Both the position numbers and the translations under genes were made by a program. The notes beneath the pieces were generated by a model, which was not told where the DNA came from, did no database searches, and was given only the letters and a program-made list of their open reading frames with translations. DNA of 64,000 bases, from assembly GCF_040784935.1 (NCBI RefSeq), contig NZ_CP160680.1:4558501-4622500 (forward strand), written 5' to 3'. The DNA comes from Lewinella sp. LCG006. GTDB lineage: Bacteria > Bacteroidota > Bacteroidia > Chitinophagales > Saprospiraceae. Of the stretch, positions 17,359-27,743 are shown piece by piece (the first letter of the stretch is position 1; every line of letters begins with the position of its first letter).

Positions 17359-20300
17359 TTACTGAATCGTCACCTTCTGCGTGTAAATACCCTGTTTGGT
17401 ATTCAACTGCAGGAAGTAAAATCCAGCAGGGAGTTCGCTGATGTTCAAGGAGATCAAGCGTCCTTGTAGGGCTTGGTCTCTCCACTGGCGTACCACTGCA
17501 CCACCGGTATTGATGAGCTGAACGTCTACCGAGTTGGCTAAATCAAGGGTGATAGAAACGTTGAGCAGATGGCTGGCTGGGTTAGGGTAAACCTGCATCA
17601 CCTGTGGGTCAAATACTGGATTCTCGGTGTTTTCTGAGAATTCTGTATCTACGATAACACCTCCCTGAGGTACCCGGGCACAATTGGTGTCACCTTCGTT
17701 GGAGCTTACACAAGCTTCGCCTTCGTAGGCTACTTTGTCCATGATTTCCACATCATCCACATACCAACCAGTGACAGCACCGTCCGCATTGGAAGCAAAA
17801 CGGAAACGCAATTGAATGGTTTGGCCTTGGTAAGCACTGAGGTCAATGTAAGAATCTTTGTATCCTTGGCTATCCCCCCAGAAAGCTTCTAAACCAGGAG
17901 TGAAAAGCGTCTGTGCCGCCAAATCACCACGGTAACCGTTGCGGATGAAGGAATTGTTCAGCGTCTCCCAGCTGAATCCTCCATTGGTAGAAATTTGTAC
18001 CAAGCCACCATCCGTTACCGGCTGAGTGTCATAATCGTGGTAAAAGCGCAAAGAAGGATTAGTACCATTAACTTCGAAGGGTTCGCTGAGTACCAATTGT
18101 TGGTCGTTTTGCTCCGCTACGTTAGGAACAAACCAACTGGTAGAACCACTGTAAGGATTGTTCGTTGAAAGGTCCCAAATGTCGAAACCGCTGCCCAATT
18201 CCAATTCCCAGTTGTCATCACCGTTTTCCATATCATCCTTGAAAAGCTGAACAGAACGGTTGGAGGCACTAGATACTGCCCGATAAGTGATGGTAACATC
18301 ATCACCAGCGTCAAGGTTGCCAATGTCGAAAGTAACATTAGTACCATTGTCTGTGGCAGTAGCACCAGTGGCAGAGCCTGCTTGGTAAGTAAGGCCAGCC
18401 GGTAGCTCGTCTTCTATCATCACACCCGTGACTGCTTCTTCTTTGTCATTGGTCACTACGAGGGTGTATTCAATTGTTTCACCGGCAATGATGAGGTTGC
18501 GATCAGCGGATTTGGTGATTTTCAATTCCTTGATACACGTAGGCTGGGTGTTGAAACCAGCTACGTTGTCGTTGCGGTCGAAGCGATCATTTTGTTCTGC
18601 ATCAAAGCCCATACCACGGCGGGCAAATACTTCCCAAATCAAACATTCGTGAATACCGTCGTAGTTGAGAAAGTCAGCAGTAAACAAGGCGTCACGTCCG
18701 TCCAGAATACCTGGGTTACAACGCTGTAGTTTCATACCATCCATCACGATTTGTATCGCCATGTTGTTGCCTCCGTTGCCGTTTATAACATCTTCGTCGA
18801 AGCCATAGATATCTACCATCGCCCAGTAAAGGTCCCATACGGCGGTAGCCCACACTTCGCCCAAGTCGTGGGGGGCAGTGGTAGCAATGATGTCATCCAT
18901 GTCATGGTTGTTGATGGCAAAATCAGTGCTGTAGGGCAAACGACGGATACCACCTCCATCTTCAGGCTGGCGGCTGGAATAATTGCCAATACCACGCTTG
19001 GTTGGTCCGGTTTCGCCAGGGCGAATGGTGGTGATGAGTGCAAAGAAATCACTCCAACCTTCTCCCATTTGTTCGTCATTGGTCAGACAGCCCGTATTAG
19101 CAGGGCCTCCGGTGAGGCGGTTACTGATACCGTGGCCATACTCGTGGGCAATAACGCCATTGTCCATACTAGAGCCTACACTTTCGGGGCCACTATCGGC
19201 AGGTAGACCGATGCTTGCCGTTACAATCTCACCAGCATCAAGTAATACTTTGATGGCATTACAATCAGATGCTTTCATGCTGACGGTGACGATCCCAGGA
19301 TCGGAACCATCCACACCACCAGCCATGCCTAGTGCTTCTTCCAGATAGTTACAGATGATCACCGCTACAGCGCCAGCTGCTTCCGCATTGTTGGTTTTTT
19401 CTTCAAAGAAACAATCTCCCCGGTCAATCAGCGCAATTTTACCAGCGATGGCGTCAGCATTAGCGACGGCTTCACAAACCAGGTTGGGCGCACCAGAGGC
19501 ATCAAAAGCCTGGATAACTTCAGCAACGATAGGAATTTCAGGTACTGTTGGTCCGTATTGTGCTGTACCAGAGTCGTAGCTGCCAGCAATGCTCTCTGGG
19601 GTAGAAAAGCTAAGTACACTGCCTTCTACACCAAACCAGCGGTACATTTGCATCCGGCCATTAGCACCATCAGGAGGGGTAGAAAAGTTGGCATTGTTGG
19701 TGCCACTACCATCTTGGGCTTCTGCCAAGACTTGATCCAGACCATCCCCTTCACCAGAGTAGTTGCGTTGTTGGAAATTACCTCCCGCTTCGTCAAAACC
19801 GTAACGGTAAGTAATGTCGTGCATCATATTGTTCATGTAAAACAACTGGGTAACCGCTGATTCCTGCATGTTTTCCGGCTCGTCATCTCGGTCAAAGTAG
19901 AAATCGAAGAGCAGGTCTTCGGTACCATCAGGCTCGTCATTGTTGGAAGAGTTGATGTTATCTACATCCAGATAAGCATGTACGTTATTACCTCTGGTGA
20001 TGGTGTATTCTGCGCCTTCTATGCCGTTGGTGTCATGCCAGCCGTAAGGCGATGCCGTAGGGTCGGCGGGATCAAAAAGGAGTGTACGGTCACCGTGTAA
20101 AGGGCTTTCGATAGGGAGGGGGAATACATTATAGCCCGCTCCATCACTCACCAACATGCTTTCCATGGAGCGCATGGGGGCACTTGTTTCAGCGGCCAGC
20201 TCGTGTACACAATTGTTGGCATGGGTGGTGTGCCCTTCTTTTGCATCAAAATTACAATATACTGTATAGTTGTGCTGGTGCAACATTTTGCCGTCAAGGG

Positions 20301-20889
20301 CATCAATGCGCAAGCTCCAGTAATCGGCGGAGCTCTTTACATCAATGGCCATATCCCAAGATAGGTGGATGACGCCAGTTTCCCGCATCGGCATATACGT
20401 TAGCCGAACGCTAATGTCATTGTTGGCAAAATCACTGCCACTAAAGATGTATTTACCTCCAGTTTGTTCTTTTAGTACCAGTGGCTTAGAGGTACTCACC
20501 CCCAGGTGGGTCAATGCTGAGTGCAAAGCCTGTTCCGCCGTGATAGCAGGCGAAACAGCATTGATGCGTTCGGCCAGATTGGGCTCAAAAGTATTGGTAG
20601 CATAAACGACTTGAGCGTTTCTTGAAAGGTGAACACCATTGATGGCGGCATAAACCGGAATACCAGCGTATTGCTGGTTGAAGTAAAAATGCCGTGCACC
20701 ATTGTGTTTGGAAACATACTCGTCACTTACCACAACATCCATGATGTCGGCCGTTTGCAGGCCCCATTCCGTGGCGCGTTGTTCGAGGTGTAAGAGGGCT
20801 TTTTGGAGCTCGGTTTGCTGCTGCGCCACCAATGGGGTAGCGACTAAAGCACAAAGTAGCAATAGCAGAAGGGTAGAACTTCTTCTCAT
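17359..20889 (-). CDS. M36 (fungalysin-type) metallopeptidase with PA, DUF11-like and T9SS domains
   Basis: A 1176-residue secreted multidomain protease. Order: signal peptide (1-22), propeptide/FTP-like region (about 25-210), M36 catalytic region with a PA domain inserted at about 465-560 (IAGKIALIDRGDCFFEEKTN), zinc site AHEYGHGISNRL (HEYGH at 582-586) and the third ligand in GEGWSDFF (E610). A DUF11-like conserved repeat starts at about 790 (LKITKSADRNLIIAGETIEY). A jelly-roll domain similar to those of immune-inhibitor A-like proteases follows at about 880-1050, and a T9SS type A sorting domain closes the protein. The zinc motif is intact, so it should be an active extracellular protease. 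It is monocistronic. Confidence 0.92.
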   Translation of the reverse strand: MRRSSTLLLLLLCALVATPLVAQQQTELQKALLHLEQRATEWGLQTADIMDVVVSDEYVSKHNGARHFYFNQQYAGIPVYAAINGVHLSRNAQVVYATNTFEPNLAERINAVSPAITAEQALHSALTHLGVSTSKPLVLKEQTGGKYIFSGSDFANNDISVRLTYMPMRETGVIHLSWDMAIDVKSSADYWSLRIDALDGKMLHQHNYTVYCNFDAKEGHTTHANNCVHELAAETSAPMRSMESMLVSDGAGYNVFPLPIESPLHGDRTLLFDPADPTASPYGWHDTNGIEGAEYTITRGNNVHAYLDVDNINSSNNDEPDGTEDLLFDFYFDRDDEPENMQESAVTQLFYMNNMMHDITYRYGFDEAGGNFQQRNYSGEGDGLDQVLAEAQDGSGTNNANFSTPPDGANGRMQMYRWFGVEGSVLSFSTPESIAGSYDSGTAQYGPTVPEIPIVAEVIQAFDASGAPNLVCEAVANADAIAGKIALIDRGDCFFEEKTNNAEAAGAVAVIICNYLEEALGMAGGVDGSDPGIVTVSMKASDCNAIKVLLDAGEIVTASIGLPADSGPESVGSSMDNGVIAHEYGHGISNRLTGGPANTGCLTNDEQMGEGWSDFFALITTIRPGETGPTKRGIGNYSSRQPEDGGGIRRLPYSTDFAINNHDMDDIIATTAPHDLGEVWATAVWDLYWAMVDIYGFDEDVINGNGGNNMAIQIVMDGMKLQRCNPGILDGRDALFTADFLNYDGIHECLIWEVFARRGMGFDAEQNDRFDRNDNVAGFNTQPTCIKELKITKSADRNLIIAGETIEYTLVVTNDKEEAVTGVMIEDELPAGLTYQAGSATGATATDNGTNVTFDIGNLDAGDDVTITYRAVSSASNRSVQLFKDDMENGDDNWELELGSGFDIWDLSTNNPYSGSTSWFVPNVAEQNDQQLVLSEPFEVNGTNPSLRFYHDYDTQPVTDGGLVQISTNGGFSWETLNNSFIRNGYRGDLAAQTLFTPGLEAFWGDSQGYKDSYIDLSAYQGQTIQLRFRFASNADGAVTGWYVDDVEIMDKVAYEGEACVSSNEGDTNCARVPQGGVIVDTEFSENTENPVFDPQVMQVYPNPASHLLNVSITLDLANSVDVQLINTGGAVVRQWRDQALQGRLISLNISELPAGFYFLQLNTKQGIYTQKVTIQ

Positions 20890-21037
20890 GATTAAGCTTG
20901 AATTTATGGTAGATAATAGAAATTGTATTCGGGTGGTTGCTCAAAACTAAGACAAATATGCTTTTCTACTCCTAAATGATAAAACTAAAATTAAACCACA
21001 GACGACAAATAGCTGCTTTGCCTTACCTTCGCACATT

Positions 21038-21772
21038 ATGGATAATAAACAATGGATATTTGGCCGCCATCCGGTATTGGAAGCTTTACAAGCAGGGCAG
21101 GCCATAGAGAAGGTGTATCTTCAACAGGGTACCCGTGGAGATTTTGAAAAAGAACTGCGCCGCATTTGTCGAAGCCAGGAAGTCCCCCTCACGGTTATTC
21201 CGAAGGAAAAAATCAACTGGATGGTCAAAGGCAACCACCAGGGAGTTGTTGCCTTACAAGGCGTGGCCATTTATCAAAAGTTGGAAAACATCCTGCCTTT
21301 TCTATATGAGCAAGGCAAAATACCACTCTTACTTTTACTTGATGGCGTGACAGATACCCGCAACTTTGGTGCTATTGCCCGTTCGGCAGAACTTTTTGGC
21401 GTACATGCTATTGTACTTCCCGGGAAAAGCAGTGCAGGACTAACCCCCGACGCTTTGAAAACTTCGGCAGGAGCATTGTCTCGTATTCCCGTATGCCGCG
21501 TAAAGAGTATGGTCAGCACAATAGAATACTTGCAGAATAGTGGGGTGACCGTCTTTGCAAGTGACCTTAGCGGTGAAAAAAGCTTGCCTAAGTTGGACAT
21601 GAAAGGCCCAGTAGCATTGGTGCTTGGTTCAGAAGGTGACGGTATCAGTAAAGGGGTAGCAAAAGCTGCCGATGAACGTTTTTATATTCCTCAATTGGGC
21701 GATCTGAATTCTTTAAATGTGAGTGTTGCTGCGGGAATTATGCTCTACGAAAGTATGCGGCAGAGGACATAA
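21038..21772 (+). CDS. rlmB: 23S rRNA 2'-O-methyltransferase of the RlmB/TrmH family
   Basis: A 244-residue SPOUT methyltransferase. The N-terminal substrate-binding domain opens WIFGRHPVLEALQAG. The knot domain has the three family motifs: DTRNFGAIARSAELFG, VALVLGSEGDGIS and LNSLNVSVAAGIMLYE. The family methylates a ribose (G2251 in E. coli 23S rRNA) using S-adenosylmethionine; some relatives act on tRNA. The start ATG at 21038 follows a TTACCTTCGC -7-like box at about 21024. The gene is convergent with the metal efflux adaptor gene; only nine bases separate their ends. Confidence 0.92.
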   Translation: MDNKQWIFGRHPVLEALQAGQAIEKVYLQQGTRGDFEKELRRICRSQEVPLTVIPKEKINWMVKGNHQGVVALQGVAIYQKLENILPFLYEQGKIPLLLLLDGVTDTRNFGAIARSAELFGVHAIVLPGKSSAGLTPDALKTSAGALSRIPVCRVKSMVSTIEYLQNSGVTVFASDLSGEKSLPKLDMKGPVALVLGSEGDGISKGVAKAADERFYIPQLGDLNSLNVSVAAGIMLYESMRQRT

Positions 21773-21781
21773 GAAAGTAGT

Positions 21782-22996
21782 TTAGTGAGAATGCTCCAAC
21801 TCACTTGCTTTCGACTGTGCGTAGACATAGTAAGCTCCCTGTGTGACGATCTTCTTGCCTTTTGGCAGCGGCTCCACCAAGGTGATGGCGGTGAAACCAT
21901 CTGAGGTGGTGCCAGGAATAACCATAATTGGCAGGAATGCTACTTCGTCTCCTTCGGTCTGTTCATCGCAGATATAGATGTAAGAAGAAGCCCCATCCTT
22001 GATAATGGCCCCTTCGGGCAGGGCGGAAACCGTTTGGTTATTGAGCCATATTTTAGCTTCCACAAAAAGGTCTTTGATGAAAGTAGGTCGTTTGCCTTCC
22101 AGGTGGCCATGTATCCTTACTGTCTTGTTTTCCCGGTTGAATTCTTTGCCAATGACGTGTACTTCGCCAGCGTAGTTGGTATTTCCCAATGCGGGCACCG
22201 TATAGCTGATAAGCTGCCCTTCTTTGATCTGGGCAATGTCTTTTTCGAAGATATCCAACTCCAGGTGAAGGTGCGTTTCGTCGACAATTTCCATCAATTC
22301 CATAGCTGGGCTCACGTACATACCATTGTGCATTTTTATGGAGGTGAGGTAGCCTGACATGGGAGCGTAAAGGGGAATACGCTGAGCAATATTGTCGGGC
22401 GTCAGTTTGTCTACCGGTAATCCCAGATAATCCAATTGCCGGGCAAGGCCTTTCAAAGTAGCCGTTTTGCTATCTACTTCAGCTTGCAGGCGTTGGAGGT
22501 CTTTTTCTACGCCAGCAGCTGCATTGACCAACGTTTGTTGGCGTTCAAGCTCTTGTTGAGAAAATGTAAGTGCGGCCTTTACCTCGAGATAAGCTTGTTG
22601 TTTTTCAATGAAATCGGGATTTTCCAGATAAGCCATGATCACCCCTTTTTTTACATAATTTCCTTCAATGTATTTATTACTGCTGACAATGAAGCCGTTG
22701 GCTTTGGCACTCACAGAAGTAAGCGCATTGGGCGGAAGCCCTAAGGTTCCTGTCGCGTTGACGTAATCATTGATTTTCATGGGAGAGAAATCTCCCACCC
22801 TTATGTCCATGGTTTTTAGCTGTTCTTTGGTGAGGTGAATGAGGCCTTCTTCGTGTGCTTCGGGGCTGTCATGACTATGTTCTTCTTCTAGGCCATGTTG
22901 GTGCCCCTCTTCACTGTGATCGTGACTGCAAGCGGTGTTGACCATGGCTAGCATTACTAATAAGAGGAAGGGAAGAAATTTATTTATGATGCTCAT
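21782..22996 (-). CDS. Periplasmic adaptor (membrane fusion) lipoprotein of an RND metal efflux pump
   Basis: A 404-residue adaptor of the HlyD/CusB/CzcB type. The signal peptide ends in a lipobox with the cysteine in NTACSHDHS. A histidine-rich segment follows at once (HSEEGHQHGLEEEHSHD), a likely metal-binding patch. The barrel-sandwich/hairpin part runs through TSVSAKANGFIVSS, then a coiled hairpin (about 135-190), then APMSGYLTSIKMHNGMYV and a beta-barrel with GKEFNRENKTVRIHGHLEG. It would link the inner-membrane pump to the outer-membrane factor. It starts eight bases after the fused pump gene, the last gene of this operon. Confidence 0.92.
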   Translation of the reverse strand: MSIINKFLPFLLLVMLAMVNTACSHDHSEEGHQHGLEEEHSHDSPEAHEEGLIHLTKEQLKTMDIRVGDFSPMKINDYVNATGTLGLPPNALTSVSAKANGFIVSSNKYIEGNYVKKGVIMAYLENPDFIEKQQAYLEVKAALTFSQQELERQQTLVNAAAGVEKDLQRLQAEVDSKTATLKGLARQLDYLGLPVDKLTPDNIAQRIPLYAPMSGYLTSIKMHNGMYVSPAMELMEIVDETHLHLELDIFEKDIAQIKEGQLISYTVPALGNTNYAGEVHVIGKEFNRENKTVRIHGHLEGKRPTFIKDLFVEAKIWLNNQTVSALPEGAIIKDGASSYIYICDEQTEGDEVAFLPIMVIPGTTSDGFTAITLVEPLPKGKKIVTQGAYYVYAQSKASELEHSH

Positions 22997-23004
22997 TGGA
23001 TAGA

Positions 23005-26000
23005 TTATTGATTGGTGAGAAATTTGTAATAGGCCAGGGCTTCATTATGAGCAAGCACCTGTTCAAAGTAGCGCCGATTGTTGGTCGCAAAAAGATGGAG
23101 GGTATTGACCAGCTCAAGGTAGGAAAGCTCACCTGCCTGGTAGTTCAGGGTAGCAACCCTGTCCAACTCGGGCTGTATGACGCTCAATTGCTGCTGGTAA
23201 TAGGCGGTAGCTTCCGCGTGCATTTGAATCGCATTTATGGCCTCAAGTTGCTGCTGTTGCTGTGTTTGCTCTTGTGCTGCAACCTGCGTTTGAGCCACTT
23301 GGGTCTGCAACTTTTGTGCGGCTATTTTTTGTTGATATTGCCGCCGAAAGAGGGGGAGTTGTACCCCGGCCTGTAGCCCTGATAGCCAGCCTCCCTCGAA
23401 ATAGTTCTGCGCTGCATAGCCAAGGGTGAATTCGGGCTTCATCTCAGCTTCCAAGATGACTAGATGGGCTTCCTCTAATAGCAGATGCTGTTGCGCGAGC
23501 GCTATTTGCACCGAAGTTCCAGTAACCATGGGCGAAAATACGGCCATTGCCAAACTATCCTGACTAGTGACGGGGTCTGGTGAGTTCATCAATGTCTGTA
23601 GCCTTAGTTCCAAGTTGCCGATCTCCATGGCGGTCTGGCGTTCCATCAATTGTTGCTCCTCTAGCGCCGATTGTAGCGTGAGGGCTTCCATGGAGTTGGC
23701 CGATCCTAGTTGTGTTCGCGTTTTGGCGATTTCATAAAACCGCTGATAACGCTCTATGAGGACTTGATAATGTTGGTGAAGTGCTTTGCGCTGCTGCAAA
23801 GTGTAGTACAGATGTCGGACTTCATAGCGTAGCTGCTGGATGGTTAGTGCTCGGCTCAGTTCGTCGCGAACGACGATTTCCTGCTGTCGTGCATTACTTG
23901 CTTTTACCACTGCCGGGTGCGGTATTTGCTGGGTGATGTGAAGTTGATTGACTTGCTGGTTGTTGGGGAGAAACAGTCCGTCACCCTGATAGCTAATAGA
24001 AGTTTTGCCAAGGCTGTAGGGCAGTTGTTGCAAACTTTTACTTTGCGCTAGCTGTAAATCCGCTGCGCGAACTTCCGGATGGTTGGCAATGGTTGTGGCG
24101 AGTGCCTGATCAAGGGTGATAGGTGACGATTGGGCTGTTAAAAATCCACTACCTAGTAATAATGGAAGAAGTAAAAGACCATTTTTTAATCCCGATAAGG
24201 CCCCTCGTTTTTCTTGCCAACGAGCTAACCAACTGTATAGAATTGGTAAAACGATCAGGGTAAGAAAAGTGGCACTGAGTAAACCGCCAATGACTACCGT
24301 GGCCAAAGGGCGTTGTACTTCTGCACCTCCCGAATTGGACAAGGCCATCGGCAGGAAGCCCAAAGAAGCTACTGCTGCGGTCATTAATACCGGCCGCAAA
24401 CGTACCTGAGTACCCTGGATAATTCTTTGGCGAATGCTTTTCATACCCTCTGCTTTGAGCTGGTTGAAATAGCCGATGAGGACAATGCCATTGAGCACTG
24501 CTACGCCAAATAGAGCGATGAAACCGATACCTGCTGAAATACTAAAAGGCATTCCCCTTAGTTGTAATGCCCAGATACCACCGATCGCTGATAAGGGGAT
24601 GGCCGAAAAAATAAGCGCGGCCTGGGTCACTGATCCGAAGGTGAAAAAAAGGAGGATGAAAATCATCGCTAAGGTAAGCGGTACGGCTACGGCCAATCGG
24701 GCATTCGCTGCCTTGAGGTTTTCGAACTGTCCACCGTAGGTAAAATAATAACCCGCAGGGAGTTGTACTTTGCTATCTAGCTGCTGCTGTATTTTCTCCA
24801 CCAGGGTCTCAATGTCGGTATTACCAACATTAACGCCGATGACAATGCGTCGATTGGTGCCTTCTCTTGAAATCTGCATGGGAGCGTCTTCAAAGGCTAC
24901 CCTGGCGATAGCCGTAAGCGGTACCTGGGTGCCATTGTCCAAGGGGATATAGAGTTCTTCGACGGCTTGAATATCGTTCCGGTAGTTTTCCGCAAGGCGG
25001 ACAACCAAATCAAAGCGACGGTCTCCTTCGTAAATCGTCCCGGCCTTTTCGCCCGCAAAGGCAGCCCTTACGATCTGATTGACGGTCTTGACTTGCAGGC
25101 CATACTGGGCCATCTTGTCATAGTCGAAGTTGATCACGATTTGGGGCATTCCCAGGGTTTGCTCTACCTTGGTGGTGCCCACGCCCTCCATCTGCTGAAT
25201 GACGCGTTCTGCTTCCTTGGCTTTTGCAAACAAGAGATCAAGGTCGTCGCCAAATAATTTGATGGCAATATCTGCTCTTGATCCCGTCATCAATTCATTG
25301 AAACGCATCTGGATAGGTTGAGAGAATTCGTAGGCCAAGCCAGGGATCGACTGTAGTGTCAGTTCCATTTTTTCAAACATTTCTTGTCGGGAAGAAGCTG
25401 AAGTCCATTCCGCTTTAGGTTTCATCACCACAATGATGTCACCCGTTTCTACGGGCATGGGGTCGGTAGGAATTTCTGAAGAACCAATTTTGGTGACCAC
25501 ATCCACAATTTCGGGATATTCCGCCATCAGTTTTTTCTGGATGATCTTGGAAGTGGCCACACTTTGTGATAGCGAACTACCGGGCGGTAAAATTTGGTGC
25601 AGGGCCAGATCTCCTTCTTCGAGTGTAGGAATAAATTCGCCACCCATTCGGGAAAAAACAATGATACTGATGCTGAATAATACTACTGTTGCCGTAACAA
25701 AGGCTACTTTGAACCTAAGTGCTAAATGCAAGATAGGCGTGTATACCCTTTGGCACAAAGCGATGATACGATCGGCGATAGTCGGCTGATCCGTGATGTG
25801 GCGTTGTAAGAACAAGGCACTCATCATGGGGACGTAGGTCAGCGAAAGGACCAAGGCGCATGTAATAGCCAGCATGACCGTCTGGGCCATAGGGCGAAAC
25901 ATTTTACCCTCAATGCCCACCAAGGCCAGAATGGGTAGGTAGACCATCAGGATGATGATTTCCCCAAAGGCCGCTGAACTACGGATTTTGATGGCCGCAG

Positions 26001-27312
26001 TTTGCACTTCTTCATTCATCTGCTGTCGACTTAGCCGTTGGCCAGGGAAGCGACTTTGTAGCCGGTGGACGATGGCTTCTACAATGATAACCGCGCCGTC
26101 GATGATCAGCCCGAAGTCGATGGCACCTAAGCTCATGAGGTTGGCTGAAATGCCAAAAACATTCATCATTGCTACCGCAAAGAGCATTGCCAGAGGAATG
26201 ACCGAAGCCACAATAAGCCCTGCTCGCCAATTGCCAAGCATGAGAACGAGAATGAATACGACAATGAGTCCTCCTTCCAGCAAGTTCTTGCGGACGGTGC
26301 CAATGGCGGTAGTCACCAATTTTTCCCGATCTAGATAGGCTTCGATAACAACTCCTTCCGGGAGGGATTTTTGGATTTGTACCACCCGTTCTTTGATGAG
26401 CTTGGTTACTGCGGCGGAATTGGCACCTTTTAGCATCATCACTGTTCCGCCTACGACCTCCTGACCATCGCGGGTGAGTGCCCCATACCGGGGAGCTTTA
26501 CCAAATTGAACCTTGGCTACATCCTTCACTAAGATAGGTTTGCCATCGCTTACCTTGACGACGATGTTTTCAATGTCACTCAGGGACTGAGCAATGCCTT
26601 TGGTTCGAATGTAGTAGGTGTTGGGATTTTTCTCGATATAAGCTCCACCCGTGTTCTCATTGCTGTTGACGAGGGCACTATAAATGTCCGTAATGCTTAC
26701 ACCCATGGCTTTGAGCAGACCCGGCGTCACTGCTACTTCATACTGTTTGAGGTAGCCACCCAGGGTATTTACTTCTACAACCCCAGGTATGCCCGCCAGT
26801 TGTCTTTTGACAATCCAGTCTTGAATGCTTCGCAATTCCGTAGCACTGATCTTTTCTTCATACCCTTTTTGAGGTCGAATGACATACTGGTAAATCTCCC
26901 CCAGGCCAGTAGAAATAGGGGCTAATGTTGGTTGTCCCAGTTCTGGCGGGATGTTTTCTCTAGCTTCTCGCAGGTATTCGCTAACCAACTGACGCGCGAG
27001 GTAGATATCCATCTTTTCCTCAAAAACAACCGTCACGACAGATAACCCGAAGCGAGAAATCGAACGAATTTCTACCAGTTGTTGGATGTTTTGGAGAGAA
27101 AGCTCCACCGGAGTAGTAATGAATTGCTCCACTTCCTGGGTCGCCAGGGTAGGGGAGGTAGTGATCACCTGTACCTGGTTGTTGGTGATGTCGGGGACGG
27201 CATCTATGGGCAATTGCCGCAACGAAAATAATCCCCACAGCATCAGGGCTGCCACCAGCAACCCGATGATGAACTTATTCTGTACAGAATAAGCAATGAT
27301 ATTATCAAACAT
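23005..27312 (-). CDS. CzcA-type heavy-metal RND pump fused to a TolC-like outer-membrane factor
   Basis: A 1435-residue fusion. Residues about 1-1050 are a heavy-metal efflux RND pump with twelve predicted helices; the helix-4 motif DFGLIIDGAVIIVE carries the Asp/Asp/Glu pattern of CzcA-like (Zn/Co/Cd) pumps rather than the CusA pattern. Periplasmic porter motifs such as LPIDAVPDITNNQVQV and GIPGVVEVNTLGGYLKQYEV are conserved. At about 1055-1085 a second hydrophobic, signal-like segment ending LTAQ leads into an outer-membrane-efflux domain (ITLDQALATTIANHPEVRAA, then long helices to the end). Pump and channel are thus made as one chain. Such fusions are known in Bacteroidota; how the channel domain reaches the outer membrane is not shown by sequence. 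Confidence 0.92.
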   Translation of the reverse strand: MFDNIIAYSVQNKFIIGLLVAALMLWGLFSLRQLPIDAVPDITNNQVQVITTSPTLATQEVEQFITTPVELSLQNIQQLVEIRSISRFGLSVVTVVFEEKMDIYLARQLVSEYLREARENIPPELGQPTLAPISTGLGEIYQYVIRPQKGYEEKISATELRSIQDWIVKRQLAGIPGVVEVNTLGGYLKQYEVAVTPGLLKAMGVSITDIYSALVNSNENTGGAYIEKNPNTYYIRTKGIAQSLSDIENIVVKVSDGKPILVKDVAKVQFGKAPRYGALTRDGQEVVGGTVMMLKGANSAAVTKLIKERVVQIQKSLPEGVVIEAYLDREKLVTTAIGTVRKNLLEGGLIVVFILVLMLGNWRAGLIVASVIPLAMLFAVAMMNVFGISANLMSLGAIDFGLIIDGAVIIVEAIVHRLQSRFPGQRLSRQQMNEEVQTAAIKIRSSAAFGEIIILMVYLPILALVGIEGKMFRPMAQTVMLAITCALVLSLTYVPMMSALFLQRHITDQPTIADRIIALCQRVYTPILHLALRFKVAFVTATVVLFSISIIVFSRMGGEFIPTLEEGDLALHQILPPGSSLSQSVATSKIIQKKLMAEYPEIVDVVTKIGSSEIPTDPMPVETGDIIVVMKPKAEWTSASSRQEMFEKMELTLQSIPGLAYEFSQPIQMRFNELMTGSRADIAIKLFGDDLDLLFAKAKEAERVIQQMEGVGTTKVEQTLGMPQIVINFDYDKMAQYGLQVKTVNQIVRAAFAGEKAGTIYEGDRRFDLVVRLAENYRNDIQAVEELYIPLDNGTQVPLTAIARVAFEDAPMQISREGTNRRIVIGVNVGNTDIETLVEKIQQQLDSKVQLPAGYYFTYGGQFENLKAANARLAVAVPLTLAMIFILLFFTFGSVTQAALIFSAIPLSAIGGIWALQLRGMPFSISAGIGFIALFGVAVLNGIVLIGYFNQLKAEGMKSIRQRIIQGTQVRLRPVLMTAAVASLGFLPMALSNSGGAEVQRPLATVVIGGLLSATFLTLIVLPILYSWLARWQEKRGALSGLKNGLLLLPLLLGSGFLTAQSSPITLDQALATTIANHPEVRAADLQLAQSKSLQQLPYSLGKTSISYQGDGLFLPNNQQVNQLHITQQIPHPAVVKASNARQQEIVVRDELSRALTIQQLRYEVRHLYYTLQQRKALHQHYQVLIERYQRFYEIAKTRTQLGSANSMEALTLQSALEEQQLMERQTAMEIGNLELRLQTLMNSPDPVTSQDSLAMAVFSPMVTGTSVQIALAQQHLLLEEAHLVILEAEMKPEFTLGYAAQNYFEGGWLSGLQAGVQLPLFRRQYQQKIAAQKLQTQVAQTQVAAQEQTQQQQQLEAINAIQMHAEATAYYQQQLSVIQPELDRVATLNYQAGELSYLELVNTLHLFATNNRRYFEQVLAHNEALAYYKFLTNQ

Positions 27313-27392
27313 GTGAATGTTGAACTTTAGTTAAACGATCATGATACCAAGCATAAGCTTGGAGACGGTCTTGTCTGGAAGTATGTCGTTGA

Positions 27393-27737
27393 CTAAAGTT
27401 TTGGAGGGGACCAAATGGGATTGTTCACCCCACTGGTTGGGAAGTTAGGGGTAAAACTGGGTGCTTCACCAGGCTTGGGGGTGAATACAATAAGAGGGAT
27501 AGTAGCCATCTGAGGAAGGCTGATGATCCCCGAGCAGCAATCGCAAATACAGAAAGGAGGACAGGTGTCTTCAGCACAATCTTTTGAATGATGATCGTGA
27601 TCATCAGGATGTGTTGATGTTGTCGTTGTTACTGTAATCTCCGTATTAAGCACTTGCAGATCAGCGGTATCCGAACAAGGGATAAGCGCTAGGATCAGCA
27701 TGTAAAATGATAATATGTTGATTACAAGTTGCTGCAT
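27393..27737 (-). CDS. DUF6660-like small Cys/His-rich protein, first gene of the metal efflux operon
   Basis: A 114-residue protein in the layout seen in DUF6660 members beside metal pumps: a hydrophobic N-terminus ending LIPCSD, a histidine/aspartate cluster (HPDDHDHHSKDCAED), a cysteine cluster (CPPFCICDCCSG) and a tail ending PIWSPPKL. It is probably exported and metal-binding; the role is inferred. It lies 80 bases before the pump gene on the same strand. A longer frame from 27797 is open, but the start at 27737 gives a better signal peptide. A TACTTTTG box at 27744-27751 would place the transcript start almost at this ATG, so a leaderless or slightly later start is possible. Confidence 0.7.
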   Translation of the reverse strand: MQQLVINILSFYMLILALIPCSDTADLQVLNTEITVTTTTSTHPDDHDHHSKDCAEDTCPPFCICDCCSGIISLPQMATIPLIVFTPKPGEAPSFTPNFPTSGVNNPIWSPPKL

Positions 27738-27743
27738 GCAGCG

